A stretch of 64,000 nt of DNA, taken from contig CM042952.1 of the NCBI GenBank assembly GCA_023678885.1, forward strand, positions 33,661,736 to 33,725,735, in the 5' to 3' direction. The DNA is from Pogostemon cablin. Taxonomy: Eukaryota > Streptophyta > Magnoliopsida > Lamiales > Lamiaceae. Below are positions 24,771 through 36,332 of this stretch, one piece after another. Position 1 is the stretch's first letter. Every line of letters starts with the position of its first letter. The notes below the pieces were generated by a model. That model was not told where the DNA came from, made no database searches, and saw only the letters and a program-made list of their open reading frames with translations. The translations under genes and the position numbers were made by a program.

Positions 24771-25577
24771 AAATCAGAGGTATTCATTGTTTATTTGATT
24801 AATGAGAGAATCTTAATGATTGCATCAGCTGCGATGTTATAGTCGGAATTATAAAATTCCGTGAGCATTTGTCAATAACTACCTCCATAAATTAAAGTTG
24901 TGATAATTTATGGAAGTCATTTTCACCCAAATATTCAATAATGAGTTTTAGCATTTTCTAATTATTAGTAAAGAAATGATAATTGTAGCTTTATTAATTC
25001 CACCATTTGTTGAACCACTCTGCATCATCAGGGATTTTAATTGACCTGTAGTTGTGCCCCAGTTATAATATTTTTCACTCATGAAACACGACTTTAATAT
25101 TTTCTATCTGTGTGACAATTTTTCACATTTTTTTTAAAGTGCCTCATTTATTCAACTTTAATTAAGGCAATGAATATTATTGTACACTCCATTTTTTATC
25201 ATAAAATTATGATTTTCGAGAAAGATTTGTTCCAAAGTTCTGCGAGGGATATGAATAATCCAATTAATTGCATCTTACCATTTTATTTTGCAATAATTAA
25301 ATTGAAAATTAATTTATGACAAATTGATGATGATTTATTAAAGACAATCAAAATTATTTAACGAAAATGTGACTGTATAGGTAAGGTTATTATTATTATT
25401 TTAATTTTTCCTTGTTAAAATTATGTCTAATTATGTAGTGCATCAGGTTTCACACTCAATTAAACTTTTTACATTAATTAAATTAATCTCACGCGATTAT
25501 CTTTTAATTAGCTAATGGAGTATAATTTATTTAAACTCACTCGACCATGGTCTCTATCAGCAGCATCTCATCTTAAA

Positions 25578-25745
25578 GACGAGGGCATAGCTCAAGTGGT
25601 AGAGGGGAGATTTGGCATGAATTTGGTCCCTTACAAGCACAAGTTTAACAGTTAGCCCTCTATTAGCCCTCTATCCCCAGGGCAGGTGCGGTGGAGCCCC
25701 TAATGGTGGGGTACACCATTTTGAGAAAGAAAAGGAACACGCTAC
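25578..25745 (+). mobile_element. tRNA-derived SINE-like element
   Basis: GAGGGCATAGCTCAAGTGGTAGAG at the start includes a good Pol III A box (TAGCTCAAGTGG, 25588-25599). The downstream CACAAGTTTAACAGT, about 50 bp on, is a weak B-box relative of GGTTCGANNCC. No tRNA cloverleaf can be folded. The tail (GGGGTACACCATTTTGAG) has no clear poly-A. Likely a plant SINE copy, ends approximate. Confidence 0.5.
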
Positions 25746-26362
25746 CCTGCATCAGACCAATGAATTTGGACATTAATTTCCTGTCAATGTATAAATATTA
25801 GCCCCACAAGCAATAGGACATGAAATAGATATTAATTTAGAATTTTTTTTAAAAAAAATATTAATAATCCCAAAACTAAGTGGGTTATAAAAGGGAGACA
25901 AAAAAGTAAAAGAAAAATACCAAATCCCATAAAAGTAAAATTACAACCACAAGTGCACCAGAAGATAGTTTATTACAAGCACACCAGAACAGACAAACAA
26001 AAGAGGAAATTCGCAAAAAGAAAAAGAAAAAAAGCAGCCAAACACCAATTTTACAACTCAAGTGGAAGACAAACAAGCATTTGATGATCAACTGCTGGTG
26101 TTCAAAATCCATGATGATGAATCTTGGGGAGTGGGGGCCCCCTGGCTTGAGTGATGGAAGTGGAAAGAGGGAGATATTCAAGATAAGCATAAAATCAAGA
26201 AAGAAAATGAGGGTGGTTGGTGGGTCCCCTTTCCACGCATGCTTCTCCAACCATGCCTTTGCTCAAATCTCTTTTCAAACAATGATTTCAAGTCAACAAT
26301 GTTTGTGCTTTCAGCTGCCTGTTTTCTCATGCACTACAAAAGTTAAAGCCAAAGCCACCTTC

Positions 26363-27241
26363 TCAACCAGCTGTGTTGAGTTTGAGACCTTCAGCTTCTG
26401 TTTTCATTGCTTTCAAGTATGCAACTGCTCTGTCTATTATGGAAACTGGATCCTTGTTATCCAATCCTGGGATGATCGTCTCCAGGATCTTCAACGCTTC
26501 GCGGATTCTGACCTTGTACTCTCTCTTGCTGGGTTGTCCACACATGGATTCCACATCATCCTCGCCGCCACTCTCCAATGATGATCTCGCGTACTTGCCA
26601 TCAAGCAATCTTTGCCTTTTTAATGAGTCTTCAACCACTTGTTCATCACCACATGATTTGTCTTCATCGATTTTGGATGGAGAATGCCTCCTGCTGGTGA
26701 CTTCATTGTTGTCATCATAATCACTATCAGAGTAGAGCAGAGCATTGATATCTTCAGTATCGTCAAGCGTCTCGTCTTCTCCATCACTCGGATGATTTTC
26801 GTCCCATTTTTCTTCAACCATCAAGAATGGATCATTCACTTCTTTGGACGTACAATTACCCTTGGCAGCATAAAAACTATACTCAGGAGAGAAACAAGGG
26901 CTAAAGAACAATCTGGTGTCCTTCCCAGATTGATCAAATATGAGGAATCTTTTCTGAGGAGCTCCAAATGTAGAGCCAAGCCCATTGGATAAAGCATGTT
27001 CTGTATCTTTTGAACACAGGGATCCTAATGGATTTAGAAATTCACGTTGCTGGCCGATGGTTACGCCAGGCAAATTAGATGCAGATAGTCCAGCCAAGGA
27101 AACTTCAGGAGAAGGCTTGGGCAGAGGAAAGTATGGCAAACTGTAGTTTTTATCGAGCTGAGGGAGTGCCATACGATCCGAATAGGATGAATTCCGAGCA
27201 GAGAACTGCTGATGCGTCTGAGCCTCGTTGGCCGTAACCAT
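26363..27241 (-). CDS. SAC51-family atypical bHLH transcription factor
   Basis: SAC51 and SACL proteins act in the thermospermine pathway that limits xylem differentiation (family knowledge). One coding exon gives 292 residues from ATG 27241 (MVTANEAQTHQQ) to a stop at 26363. The acceptor TTTGGCAG just before it (about 27260) shows that an intron ends in the leader. The middle is acidic (DGEDETLDDTEDINALLYSD; SGGEDDVESMC). The C-terminal 50 residues form an HLH: KREYKVRIREALKILETIIP, then DPVSIIDRAVAYLKAMK. The basic region lacks the His-Glu-Arg E-box contacts, as in this clade. The leader carries the clade's conserved uORF, which settles the family. SAC51, SACL1, SACL2 and SACL3 cannot be told apart by eye. 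Confidence 0.9.
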   Translation of the reverse strand: MVTANEAQTHQQFSARNSSYSDRMALPQLDKNYSLPYFPLPKPSPEVSLAGLSASNLPGVTIGQQREFLNPLGSLCSKDTEHALSNGLGSTFGAPQKRFLIFDQSGKDTRLFFSPCFSPEYSFYAAKGNCTSKEVNDPFLMVEEKWDENHPSDGEDETLDDTEDINALLYSDSDYDDNNEVTSRRHSPSKIDEDKSCGDEQVVEDSLKRQRLLDGKYARSSLESGGEDDVESMCGQPSKREYKVRIREALKILETIIPGLDNKDPVSIIDRAVAYLKAMKTEAEGLKLNTAG

Positions 27242-27467
27242 CCGGCCAAAATTGATACCTGCCAAACATATCTATGTATCATACTAAAACATAGAAAAAT
27301 GAATCATTAAAACTATGAACATGTAAGATGGAAGCATAAAGTACCAGAATAATGCTCGGATTCAGTCCAGCAGATAGATTTACTTCTCAATACACAAAAG
27401 AAAAGAAGGTAAAGAAAAAATATATATTGCTAGATTGATGGTCGAAAAACGGAAAACGGGAAGCTAT

Positions 27468-27750
27468 CTACGTGACAGGTTTCAACAGGTGACGGAAATA
27501 CTCAGCCTGGAGAAGAAGATAGGGGCAAAATTAGCAGCTGTTCGGAAACCATTGATCATAGAAATCATAGAGTTGGAGTAAGTATTAAAGCTTAAACTGG
27601 ACATGAAAAAATGTTTAAGAAACAAACCTGGCAATTTTGCAAAGGTTGAAAGCATGCTATAACTCTAACTATAATGGTTGTTCTCCCAGCAATCCCACTC
27701 TCGTGTTTAAGCGCTCTAAACCTCGTCTGACTCGCCGCTTGGCACACCAT
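27468..27750 (-). CDS. conserved upstream ORF of the SAC51-like gene (spliced)
   Basis: A 53-codon uORF in two exons: 27750-27628 (41 codons, starting MVCQAASQTRFRALKHESGI) and 27506-27468 (AEYFRHLLKPVT, TAG). The donor is CAG|GTTTGT and the acceptor CTCCAG|GCTGAG, in phase. The middle (IIVRVIACFQPLQNCQ) and the end match the conserved SAC51-class peptide that I remember. In Arabidopsis this peptide represses translation of the main ORF and thermospermine relieves it. The frame is intact here, so the same control is expected. Confidence 0.9.
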
Positions 27751-29030
27751 AACTACTTTAGACTCTTTTGTGTACTTCAGAGGAAATTGAGTGGATGAAC
27801 AAAGCAGAGGGAAAGTAAATGACGGAAGAATACTACTTAAACCCAAGTTGAAGATGTTTAGAATGCTTCTATTGAAAAATAAATCTTACTCCAATCTTAC
27901 AGCCTCACCAACTCGATCAACTCCAATAACTCGAACTAAGTAGAAGATATTTAGAAATTCTAATCGACTAACAGAACAAACTTTGATCCAACAGAAAACA
28001 AGAAACCAATAACTAAAACTATAGATGAAGATTGAATGAAGTAGAATTTTCTTTAAGGCTTCTATCCCTCGAAAATTTTATAGGATATAGAAGAAACAAG
28101 AAAAGAGAGGAAAATGATTTGATCCCATAGATAGAAAATTAGAGATAGACAATTTAAAAAATGGTTTGTATGTATCAGATGATTATAGCAGATTATAGAA
28201 TAACCCTGCAGTACAAATTCAAGGAGATAACGTGTCGAAAAACATCAATAGAAAAACTCAGCCACAGCATATTGATCACAGCTTATATCCAGTTGAAGTT
28301 ATTGCATCTGTATACCCCAGATTAATACACAACAAGGTACCTGCAAAAAACAACATGTTTTTTTTTTTTTATAATCAAGCAAAAAAATGAAGATCTAAGA
28401 CAATTCAACATTAAAGAAATACATTTGGCGTTCTCCGAAAGTGAACATATGTAGGAGAATCTAAAAAAGGCAATACAAATCTAAAACCCAACAATTCACG
28501 TTGCACTTTTATCCTCCAGATCGATTCTTAATCCCGCAAGATTGTTTTCATCATCTTCTCCAGATCGGAAAAGACATGTCTGGCGTGCTAAACATTTTCA
28601 CTCCCTGCTCTGAGAAAATGTTGTTTTCAGTTAACTCCCAATTTCTTCTTTCTTTTTTCTAAAAAAAGAACGGCTGCACCCAATTCTACCCAGAAAATAT
28701 GAAAGAAATTCTCAATAAAATGAGATTGAATATTTTCAAGAAGCAGAGCAAGAATTACTGCGGAGGTAATAACCAAGAAAAAACAAGAAGTTCGAGAAAA
28801 CTAGTTAATCAAGAAAACTGCAAGAAAATCAAGAAAAGAAAAAACAGAATAAAAATTTCTTGACAGAGGGAGAGAAGATTTGAAGAACTTACAGATCCTG
28901 AAGAAAGTATTATGAGATAATGGCAGTGAAAGTGTAGTTGTTAAAAATGAGAGAGGAGAAAGAAGATGAGAGTAGTGAACGGTAATTGGATATTTGGTGA
29001 AAGTGCCCACCATTTCAGGGGTTGCTCGGA
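27751..29030 (-). promoter_or_regulatory. long intron-containing 5' leader of the SAC51-like gene
   Basis: Between the uORF and the TATA box lies about 1.2 kb with no main coding frame. A first leader exon probably runs from about 29000 to 28893, ending in GATCT|GTAAGTTC on the minus strand. Further short ATGs are present. Multi-uORF leaders with introns are usual in this family. Confidence 0.6.
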
Positions 29031-29037
29031 TTATATA
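29031..29037 (-). promoter_or_regulatory. TATA box candidate for the SAC51-like gene
   Basis: TATATAA on the minus strand, about 35 bp before the inferred first leader exon. Confidence 0.5.
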
Positions 29038-29040
29038 AGC

Positions 29041-30333
29041 AAATTTAATGACCATAATGCCCTCTCTTTCTGTCAATTTAATTTTTTTTTTTAAATATGG
29101 CAATATGTGCGTTAGATAATTATAATATCAGAACTGGGTTAATTTTTAGACTTCAGATCATAAATTTAAATAAATTTTAAAATAATTTCCAAATGTTTAG
29201 AAATTCTTTTAAGATGATAAAATATGTAATATCTAAAAACATTTGCTATAATTATACTTAAATAAGTAGTATATATTCCAGCACATGTTTAACCATTCAC
29301 GGGACAACTTGTATGACCCAAATCATACACGAGTTGATAATAGGGATCATTTGAGATCCACAAAGAATGTTATGTAACCCTTTGATTCAAGTGTCTTGGC
29401 AATCTTGGAATTAGCCACTAGTTCTAAAGCTAAATAAAGATTTTGCTGATTACATTACATGGAAAAAAGAATCATAAAAAAGTGGAGTAAAACTTAATAA
29501 TTAGTGAGGTCACCCATAACCAAAACCCACCGTCTTTTTCGGTAGGTAGTGCACGCTGTGTGACAAATATTTAAAGCAATTGAATTTCCAAAAGATTAAA
29601 TTAATCGATTATATACATATTATATCTCACAATCATTAACTGCATTAATTATTAAAATGTGGGTGGCTATGTGTGTGTATATGTATATTCATTGACATAT
29701 ATGTACATGAAACATAATTTATTTGTAATTAAATCAGTTTGAAAGGATAATTATATTTAAAGAGTATTAACTAAGACAAAGTCTCATGCATCCAAACACT
29801 GATCTATTTCCATGCACTCAAATTCAATTTTATATCCTATAATATTAAATGCTATACCCCAACATCACTCATAAATGCAAGTCCATCCCATCTACTGGAC
29901 AATAAACCGCATATTCCTCACAACTATTAGTCTACCCATTACAGATTTTGGTATTAGTTTGTTTCACATGAAAGAGTTTCAAAAGAGAGTGCAAAAGAAA
30001 AGGTTGAAATTAAAATGATGAAAGAATGAAACAAGTGGAAAACAGAGGTTAAATGCTTTGACAAGACAATGTGAAAAACGATTTTAAAGAGGATATAAAG
30101 ATAACCATCAGGATAAAGAAACTGCAAGAGAGTACGCCAATTTTAACGAGGAAAGCTGGTGACTGGTCATATCATCAACCATAATATTAAGCAAGGAGCA
30201 GTTGCATAACATTCATTAGTCCCAATAACACCCCAAGACTTATGGGAAAGTTCAGGAATGCATTGCATAATCAGAAACGAGCACGAGCACGCACAGCAAC
30301 TAAATCTTCTTCAATATTAATTATACAAAAGGT
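29041..30333. other. intergenic, AT-rich
   Basis: Promoter side of the SAC51-like gene and 3' flank of FKBP12. No coding signal or repeat of note. Confidence 0.5.
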
Positions 30334-31704
30334 TTACTCGATCTTCAAGACTTCAATCTCAAAAACCAGAACTGAGTTTGGCTGGATTCCCCAAGCTGGG
30401 AAACCACCAGGGCCATATGCATAGTCCGGAGAGCACTGCATCGTAATATCAACAAAAGTCAGGGATGAATGGACTAAATGATTTAAGGAGTGAAAAACTA
30501 GGAACTCGGGAAGCATTAAAAGAATATTCGTATTTTCTTAGTATTAATTTTTTATATTAAAAATGAACAGTTAATGCAACCACCAGACATAACTCAAAGA
30601 GAACAAATAGATTTTAGCTCAGCATTTTCAGATTGAGAAAATGTATAGACAAAAACAACAAGTATAAAATGTATTGACCATAAGGTGGCTCAGGTTCCAG
30701 CATATCAAGCTTTTACTAAATGAGTACTAAAAAAGAACAGATATATTTAAATCATAATGGCAAGAGAATTGAAGGAGGTTAGCATGTTACACGAAGTCTA
30801 GCAGTTTCTCCCAATTGCATTCCTAGCACACCTTCATCCCATCCTGCAACAGAGGCAACACATAAACCAAATTAGTACAAAAGCACTTCTGCACAAAGCA
30901 ATAGGCAAATAAAACACCAAAATCAGTGGGTGCTGCTACTACATGTGGCAAAGGCGTCATATTATGCAACTATCATGAAATGGATGAATCCTTTCAAATA
31001 TTCAAGCCATCTTATGTGGAAAGCAAGAACTTAGTTGCAAAATGTAACAATTCCTCTTTTCCTAGTCAAATTCACCACCAAAATTCCAACTAAATTCAAA
31101 TACAAGTAATATTAATCTCTTGCTGCATCCTCCCAAAATTACGTTCTATGTACCTTAAATTTATAGCAGCACATAAAAATTCAAACTAGCCCGCCACAAA
31201 GAAGGAGATATTAATCATTTCTTCACTCTTCCACAGTTCACCAAGATAAAGACCTAGTGTCCAAACTCACACACGCACGCTCTTCTACCCTAATCATAGC
31301 ACACCTGTAAATTAATATATCATCGATTCACGCAATGAATTCCAAAATCACGCACGGACACAAAGACAGATCGACTAAAGAATAATTAACTTCAAATGGA
31401 TCACGAAAAAGGAGTGATTACCTTTGATAACTTTGCCCTGGCCAATGTGAAAAGAGAACGGCTCCTGCCCAGGATTCTTGGTGCTATTGACCGAAAGACA
31501 AATTAACCAGCAATCTCGGAGATAAACATCATAAATTGCTTTAATGGATAACCAGGAAAGGAAAAACGAAAAAAAATTATACCTCCAGAACTTTAGATTG
31601 AGGTCACCGTTTTTGCCGTAACCGGTGCAGTGAACGGTCACCTTTTGACCGGGAACTGGTTTCGGGCCGCTGCCGCTAGACAGGATTGTCTTCTCCACTC
31701 CCAT
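30334..31704 (-). CDS. FKBP12: FKBP12 peptidyl-prolyl cis-trans isomerase
   Basis: A small cytosolic/nuclear prolyl isomerase that binds FK506 and rapamycin. Exons in transcript order: 31704-31583, 31483-31422, 30843-30791 and 30435-30334 (TAA), in phase, giving 112 residues, the standard length. Visible motifs: MGVEKTILSSGSGPKPVPGQ, VTVHCTGYGKNGDL, KFWSTKNPGQEPFSFHIGQG, KVIKGWDEGVLGMQLGETAR and YAYGPGGFPAWGIQPNSVLV. The pocket residues Tyr, Phe, Trp (GWDEG), Ile and Tyr (DYAYG) appear kept. No lesions. Confidence 0.95.
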
Positions 31705-32877
31705 TATCCTGATCGGAAGATCTGGTTTTGCAAAATCGTTTTCCTTTTTGGTTAGGGTTTTCGCAGTGTGTTAAGTGTGCGGGGTTTATAACTTATTGGT
31801 GCTTAAGGGTTTTTTCGTCTTTTAACACGTGAGTCGCGATGTCGGTCCACGGAGAATTTTCAGTTTTATATAGGATTAATGCCTATATAATTTATCACTT
31901 TTTACGAATTTTTAAATTTATCACGATTTTTTTTGTCAACTCAATACACGAATTATTTAACAGTTTTAATTCTATCACGATATTTTATTTTTATCAATTC
32001 AATAAACGATCTATTTTATATTTTCAATTCTATCATAACTTTTATTTTTGCACTTTGATACACTACTTTTTTCATATTTTCAATTCATTTCATTATTATT
32101 ATTATTATTATATTAAAACTTGGATTTATTAAATAATAGGATTAATACATTATTTTTTAAGCTCAAATTAATTATTAATTTCATTTTTTTTATAAAATCC
32201 TTAATTCAATAAATAATTTCATTTATATAATATTTTTGTTACAATTTTAAATTTACTATAATAATATAAAGGGAAAATCACTAATAGATACACACTTTTA
32301 ACCTAAATTACTATGAGATATAAGAAATTTAAATAATTATTCTCACATACAAAATATTAAAGTAAAATATCAAATATAACCTTATAATCATATACACTTT
32401 TAAACCACCAACCCTACCCCTCACCCACCCACCCACCGGACCGGCGTTGACCGATCGTTGACTGTCGTTGGCCGGCGTTGACCTCCGCTGACTGTCACCG
32501 CCTGCTGCCGAAATTTAAAATGTGCAAACAAAATGTGCAAAAACAAAATTGTGCAAAGCAAATTATGCAAAATCAAATTGTGCAAACACATAGGGTATTT
32601 ATGGTATCATAATCATAATTGTGTAGTTATGAGTAATAGTACTTTAAGTCATATAGTTTACAACAATTATGCATTATTTTATGTATTTTCTAGTAAGTGA
32701 CCCTAATAGTAATAAAGTCGAACATAATAATTAAAAAAAATTATTCATTACAGTAAAATATAATTTTACATGAGGTGGATTTATTAAAATAATTGTCTTT
32801 AACAACTTAATTTTAATTACATCTATGAATTTACAAGGAAAAAAATTATTTGTTCGACATATATTGTATTTTAATTT

Positions 32878-32930
<53 letters not shown>

Positions 32931-34296
32931 TGAATTGAAAATATGAAATAAGTGGTGCATTAAAATTACAAAAATAAAAGTTGTGATAAAATTAAAAATA
33001 TGAAATAGATTATGTATTGAATTGACAAAAATAAAAGGTCGTGATAGAATTGAAACTATTAAATAGATGGTGTATTGATTTAACAAAAATAAAAAGTTGT
33101 GATAGATTTGAAAATCTCCACTAAGATTGTGAATTTTTTAGGAATTAACATAGACACTTTTTTTTCCCTGTTAGTAACCCATATACTCCGTATTGTTTTC
33201 TCATTTCTTAAAGATTTTCAAAACAAATTTTACACATAAAAAGTACTATTCAACAAATTTATTTTAAATAATGTAAACGATATCAAACAATAGCTCTGCA
33301 AAAGCTCTGCGCCCCGGATACGGAAGATACTCCGTGTCTCCATGTGAACACAGTCATCCCCTCCAATTCTATTTAAATTTAAATTGCAAAGGGATATGAA
33401 AATTGCAAATACCCACAGAATGCGCCCGGTGCACAGGAGCCTCACTCATTAATTTATATGTGAATGAATAAATACGTCATTAAATTAAGGCTTGCCTTTA
33501 GGATATATGCATCACAGCTTCTACAATAATGAAAATATAAATTAATTAAATACTTATTATTGTTCTCTTAAATCTTATTAAGGAGATGGAAACGTGAAAA
33601 TGCGCGTCCGTACATGACCATTGGATTTGGGCGGGCCGATCACACATGTTTGATAAACGAAATTTGAAAAAAAAAAAAAAAAAAAACATTGCCTGAGTCA
33701 GCCCCAAAACTTTCGTAGCAGGCAGGTATCTGCGGGTATGGGCCAATATTTTTGTCTAATTAGCTTAGCACTGTTGGAAACTTAGGAATAATCAAATCTT
33801 CACATTTTTATTGTTTATAAAGTTGTTCAGATTATCCACATGTACACATTGAAGTACTAAAAATAAATAGAAAGTTGCGTGAGCTAAAATTGAGGAAAGA
33901 AAGAAGCATGGAGGAAGAAAGGTGATGGTTTAGACCAAAGAAATTGAATGGATGGGCAGAAGAGAAGGTTTGTGCGTTATGTCCTTAATTGTCGTGGTTT
34001 ATAGAGCAATATAAAAGGCTGAGGCAGGCATTGTTACAAACCTCATGAGAAAAATTTGTTGACACAATTCCATCTCATCTCTTTCTTTCTTTCTTTCTTT
34101 CTCTGCCATCATCAAATATTGATCGACGTTGTCTATTTCTAATAGTGTGGTTGATGGTGGTTGAGTTTGAGTTAATACATACTCCATATAGCTAACAGAG
34201 TTTCTGATGTAATGCGAAAGCTCTCAACAGAAACAGAATTAACTTTGAGCTGCAACGAGAGAAAGAGAAAGATTGAAGGCGTGACAAGTGAAAAAC
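31705..34296. other. intergenic region dominated by an inverted-repeat element
   Basis: Holds the element at 31.87-33.15 kb and, beyond it, 1.1 kb of unremarkable AT-rich DNA. A (TTTC)n tract at about 34078-34102 lies near the leader of the next gene. No coding signal. Confidence 0.6.
31870..33152. mobile_element. non-autonomous element with about 250-bp inverted repeats
   Basis: The left arm (31870-32115) and the right arm (32879-33152) are imperfect reverse complements. Each has three or four copies of a roughly 60-bp unit (TCAATTCTATCACgAtaTTTTATTTTTaTcAATTCAATA). Each arm ends inwards in a trinucleotide run, (ATT)n at 32092-32115 and (ATA)n at 32879-32931. The centre has a GC-rich GTTGAC-repeat patch (32430-32510) and GTGCAAA repeats (32520-32590). 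No transposase is seen. Long subrepeat-bearing arms resemble Mutator-like or foldback elements. Confidence 0.65.
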
Positions 34297-34407
34297 ATGG
34301 AAATTGTTAGGATTCAGCAATTGATGCTCCTCTGGCGCTCTGCTCAATCCAATCGCGTTGCTCTTGTGGGTGGAAATCACACTGCTTCCAGATTCTGCAC
34401 TCGCTAG
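34297..34407 (+). promoter_or_regulatory. 36-codon upstream ORF ahead of the DUF7870-like gene
   Basis: ATG 34297 opens MEIVRIQQLMLLWRSAQSNR, followed by 16 more residues and TAG at 34405-34407. It ends about 180 bp before the main ATG. I recall that some Arabidopsis methyltransferase-like genes of this general type carry conserved upstream peptides (CPuORF46/47 group), but cannot confirm that this peptide matches. Confidence 0.45.
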
Positions 34408-34585
34408 AACCCCCTTTCCATTGCCGCTATTCTTTTTTAATTTCTTAGCTTCTTTTTTTGCCCTAATTTTATTCCTTTTTGTTGATCCAATTGATTTCTG
34501 TGATATTTCTCTCTCTCTCTTTCACAATTGATTTCTCTTAGAATTCCGGCCAGACATTGCCCCGTTTTCGCTGTTAGTTTCTCCG

Positions 34586-35713
34586 ATGGATAAATTTAGC
34601 CGTACTGGTGACAAGGACATGGACGGCGTCGGAATCGGATTCAACCCCGACGCGCTTCTCATTATCAAATTGCCCGATTCACGCGCTCTGCGCATTATGT
34701 CCAGATCGCTCTTCTTCGCCATGCTTTTTCTCGCTCTGCCTTCCCTTTTCTCTATGATGAGGCCATCCTCCGGCGCCGCCGCCGCCGTTTCGATCGCTGA
34801 TCCATCCAACGGATTCACCATCCTCCCCGTCCTCCTTCGCGATCTGCTCGAAGAAGGCCTCATCAAGGGAGGCAACAAGGGCTTCGTTCTCGGCGCCGCC
34901 GCCGGCGAAATCGGAGACGATTTGGGGTTCCTAAAGGACGCCGGAATTGATCTGCTCACGGGTGAGCAGAAGAACGTGGTTGAGCACCAGGTGTTCGACT
35001 TCGTGTTCGCCACGAGCCTACAGGGGATCCAGGTGGTAGACAGCATGTTAAAGGAAAACGGCGTCGTAATCTCCCCTCTAGGGCGCGATCCATCCAACGG
35101 ACTCAGGCTGCTCAGCAGCTACAAAATCGTGTACCTCAGGAGATTCGAGAGCACCGTGGTGGCCATGAGGAAGATCGGAGCCGGCGCGAGCGGGAGCACC
35201 GCGTCGGCATTCAACGGCGCCACCTCGGACGAGAAGCGGGCGGCGCTGAAGGGGCTGGAGGACGTGTACCTGGAGCCCCCGAGGCGCGCACTGAAGGCGT
35301 CTCGAAAGATAAAGTTCCTGCCGGACCTGCTGCAAGACTCGCTGGACGAGTACCCGAGGCGGGTGTTCATGTCGGATGACGCCGGGGCAATAGACTGGCT
35401 GTACAACAACTACCCAATGAAGCACCAGGAGTTCGAGGTGGTGAACATGGAGAGCAGTGCGGGGGTGTCGGAGGTGCTGAGGAAGAAGGTTAAGCGCGAG
35501 GACTACGTGGTGATGAAGGCGGAGGCGCAGGCGGTGGAGGAGATGCTGAAGGAGGAGACGCTGTACCTGGTGGATGAGCTGTTCCTTGAGTGCAAGAACC
35601 AGTGGCAGGATGGAGAAGGAGAAACTGGGAGCAAGAGAGCGTACTGGCAGTGTTTGGCGTTGTACGGTAAGGTTAGAGATGAAGGGATCGCGGTGCACCA
35701 ATGGTGGACCTGA
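34586..35713 (+). CDS. DUF7870 / methyltransferase-like membrane protein
   Basis: A single-exon gene of 375 residues with clearly higher GC than its surroundings. A membrane segment lies near residues 39-58 (SLFFAMLFLALPSLFSMM), so it is probably a type II protein of the secretory pathway. Next come GFVLGAAAGEIGDDLGFLKD and the segment from FDFVFATSLQGIQVVDSMLK to GVVISPL, which resemble a Rossmann-type methyltransferase fold. The C-terminal part has KIKFLPDLLQDSLDEYPRRV, DWLYNNYP and a C-terminal Trp pair (HQWWT). I recognise the plant DUF7870 family, often named SAM-dependent methyltransferase. No clear SAM-binding GxGxG is visible, so activity is unproven. Confidence 0.8.
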   Translation: MDKFSRTGDKDMDGVGIGFNPDALLIIKLPDSRALRIMSRSLFFAMLFLALPSLFSMMRPSSGAAAAVSIADPSNGFTILPVLLRDLLEEGLIKGGNKGFVLGAAAGEIGDDLGFLKDAGIDLLTGEQKNVVEHQVFDFVFATSLQGIQVVDSMLKENGVVISPLGRDPSNGLRLLSSYKIVYLRRFESTVVAMRKIGAGASGSTASAFNGATSDEKRAALKGLEDVYLEPPRRALKASRKIKFLPDLLQDSLDEYPRRVFMSDDAGAIDWLYNNYPMKHQEFEVVNMESSAGVSEVLRKKVKREDYVVMKAEAQAVEEMLKEETLYLVDELFLECKNQWQDGEGETGSKRAYWQCLALYGKVRDEGIAVHQWWT

Positions 35714-36332
35714 ATTCAACCCCAATTTGTGAGGGAGTTAGGGAGTCACTTTATATATATATCTAATTTGTTTTTCATTCTTTTTAAATTGTGTTCATGT
35801 AGGGGTGTAATTCTTTGTTTCATCACTTGATTAATTACTATATGATGTAATTCTGCTGTGGATGGGTAAGGGAATGAATAAGTATGTTCTGGTGTGTTAG
35901 TATATATATAGTGGCCATGGACTGGAGTATCTCTTTTTGTATCTTGTTACTATTGAATTTTTGAAATAACTAATACAATATTAATACCAACTATGATTTT
36001 TAATTTGTTATCCATGAGATGCTCAAATTAACATTCTGTATCAAGAAAAGGGAGTAGTTATATATAATAAGAAAATACAATGACAATAATATTTATTTCA
36101 TACAAGAATCAAAGATACTACATAACTTGAACAAATGAAATTCAACATCTTAAAGACAACTAAATTAAAAACATGGTCCTAGGCTAGCTAGATCACACCA
36201 AGGACGACATCACACGAGCTACAAAACAATGAAAAATACCACATCAAATAATTAAACCTGTCTGAAACAAATATATATAAGTCATGCATGCACGTCTTAT
36301 TAATTCCTTCAACAATGCAATACCAATTAGTT
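35714..36332. other. intergenic
   Basis: 3' flanks of two convergent genes. AT-rich, nothing further seen. Confidence 0.5.

Larger units (their letters stand above)
23813..26362. other. AT-rich intergenic region between NPH3 and the bHLH gene
   Basis: Convergent genes flank this stretch. It holds a 78-bp (AT)n tract, a SINE-like block (listed separately) and otherwise AT-rich sequence with no coding signal. Confidence 0.6.

Noticed and set aside
24630..24842. Open frame encoding Ile-Tyr repeats
   Set aside because: It is the translation of an (AT)n microsatellite; the same happens at 49622-49819.
25578..25745. Functional tRNA gene
   Set aside because: Only the A box is good; no anticodon stem, T arm or acceptor pairing can be formed.
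26373..26992. Plus-strand frames opposite the bHLH gene
   Set aside because: Shadows of the SAC51-like coding exon; the minus-strand product is clearly the real one.
27242..27265. An earlier, non-ATG start for the bHLH protein
   Set aside because: The codon at 27265 is TTG and an acceptor site (TTTGGCAG) lies there; ATG 27241 is the first in-frame ATG after it.
34522..35725. Minus-strand frames of 191 and 215 codons
   Set aside because: Shadows of the GC-rich DUF7870-like gene; the Leu/His/Arg-rich composition is typical of reversed GC-rich codons.
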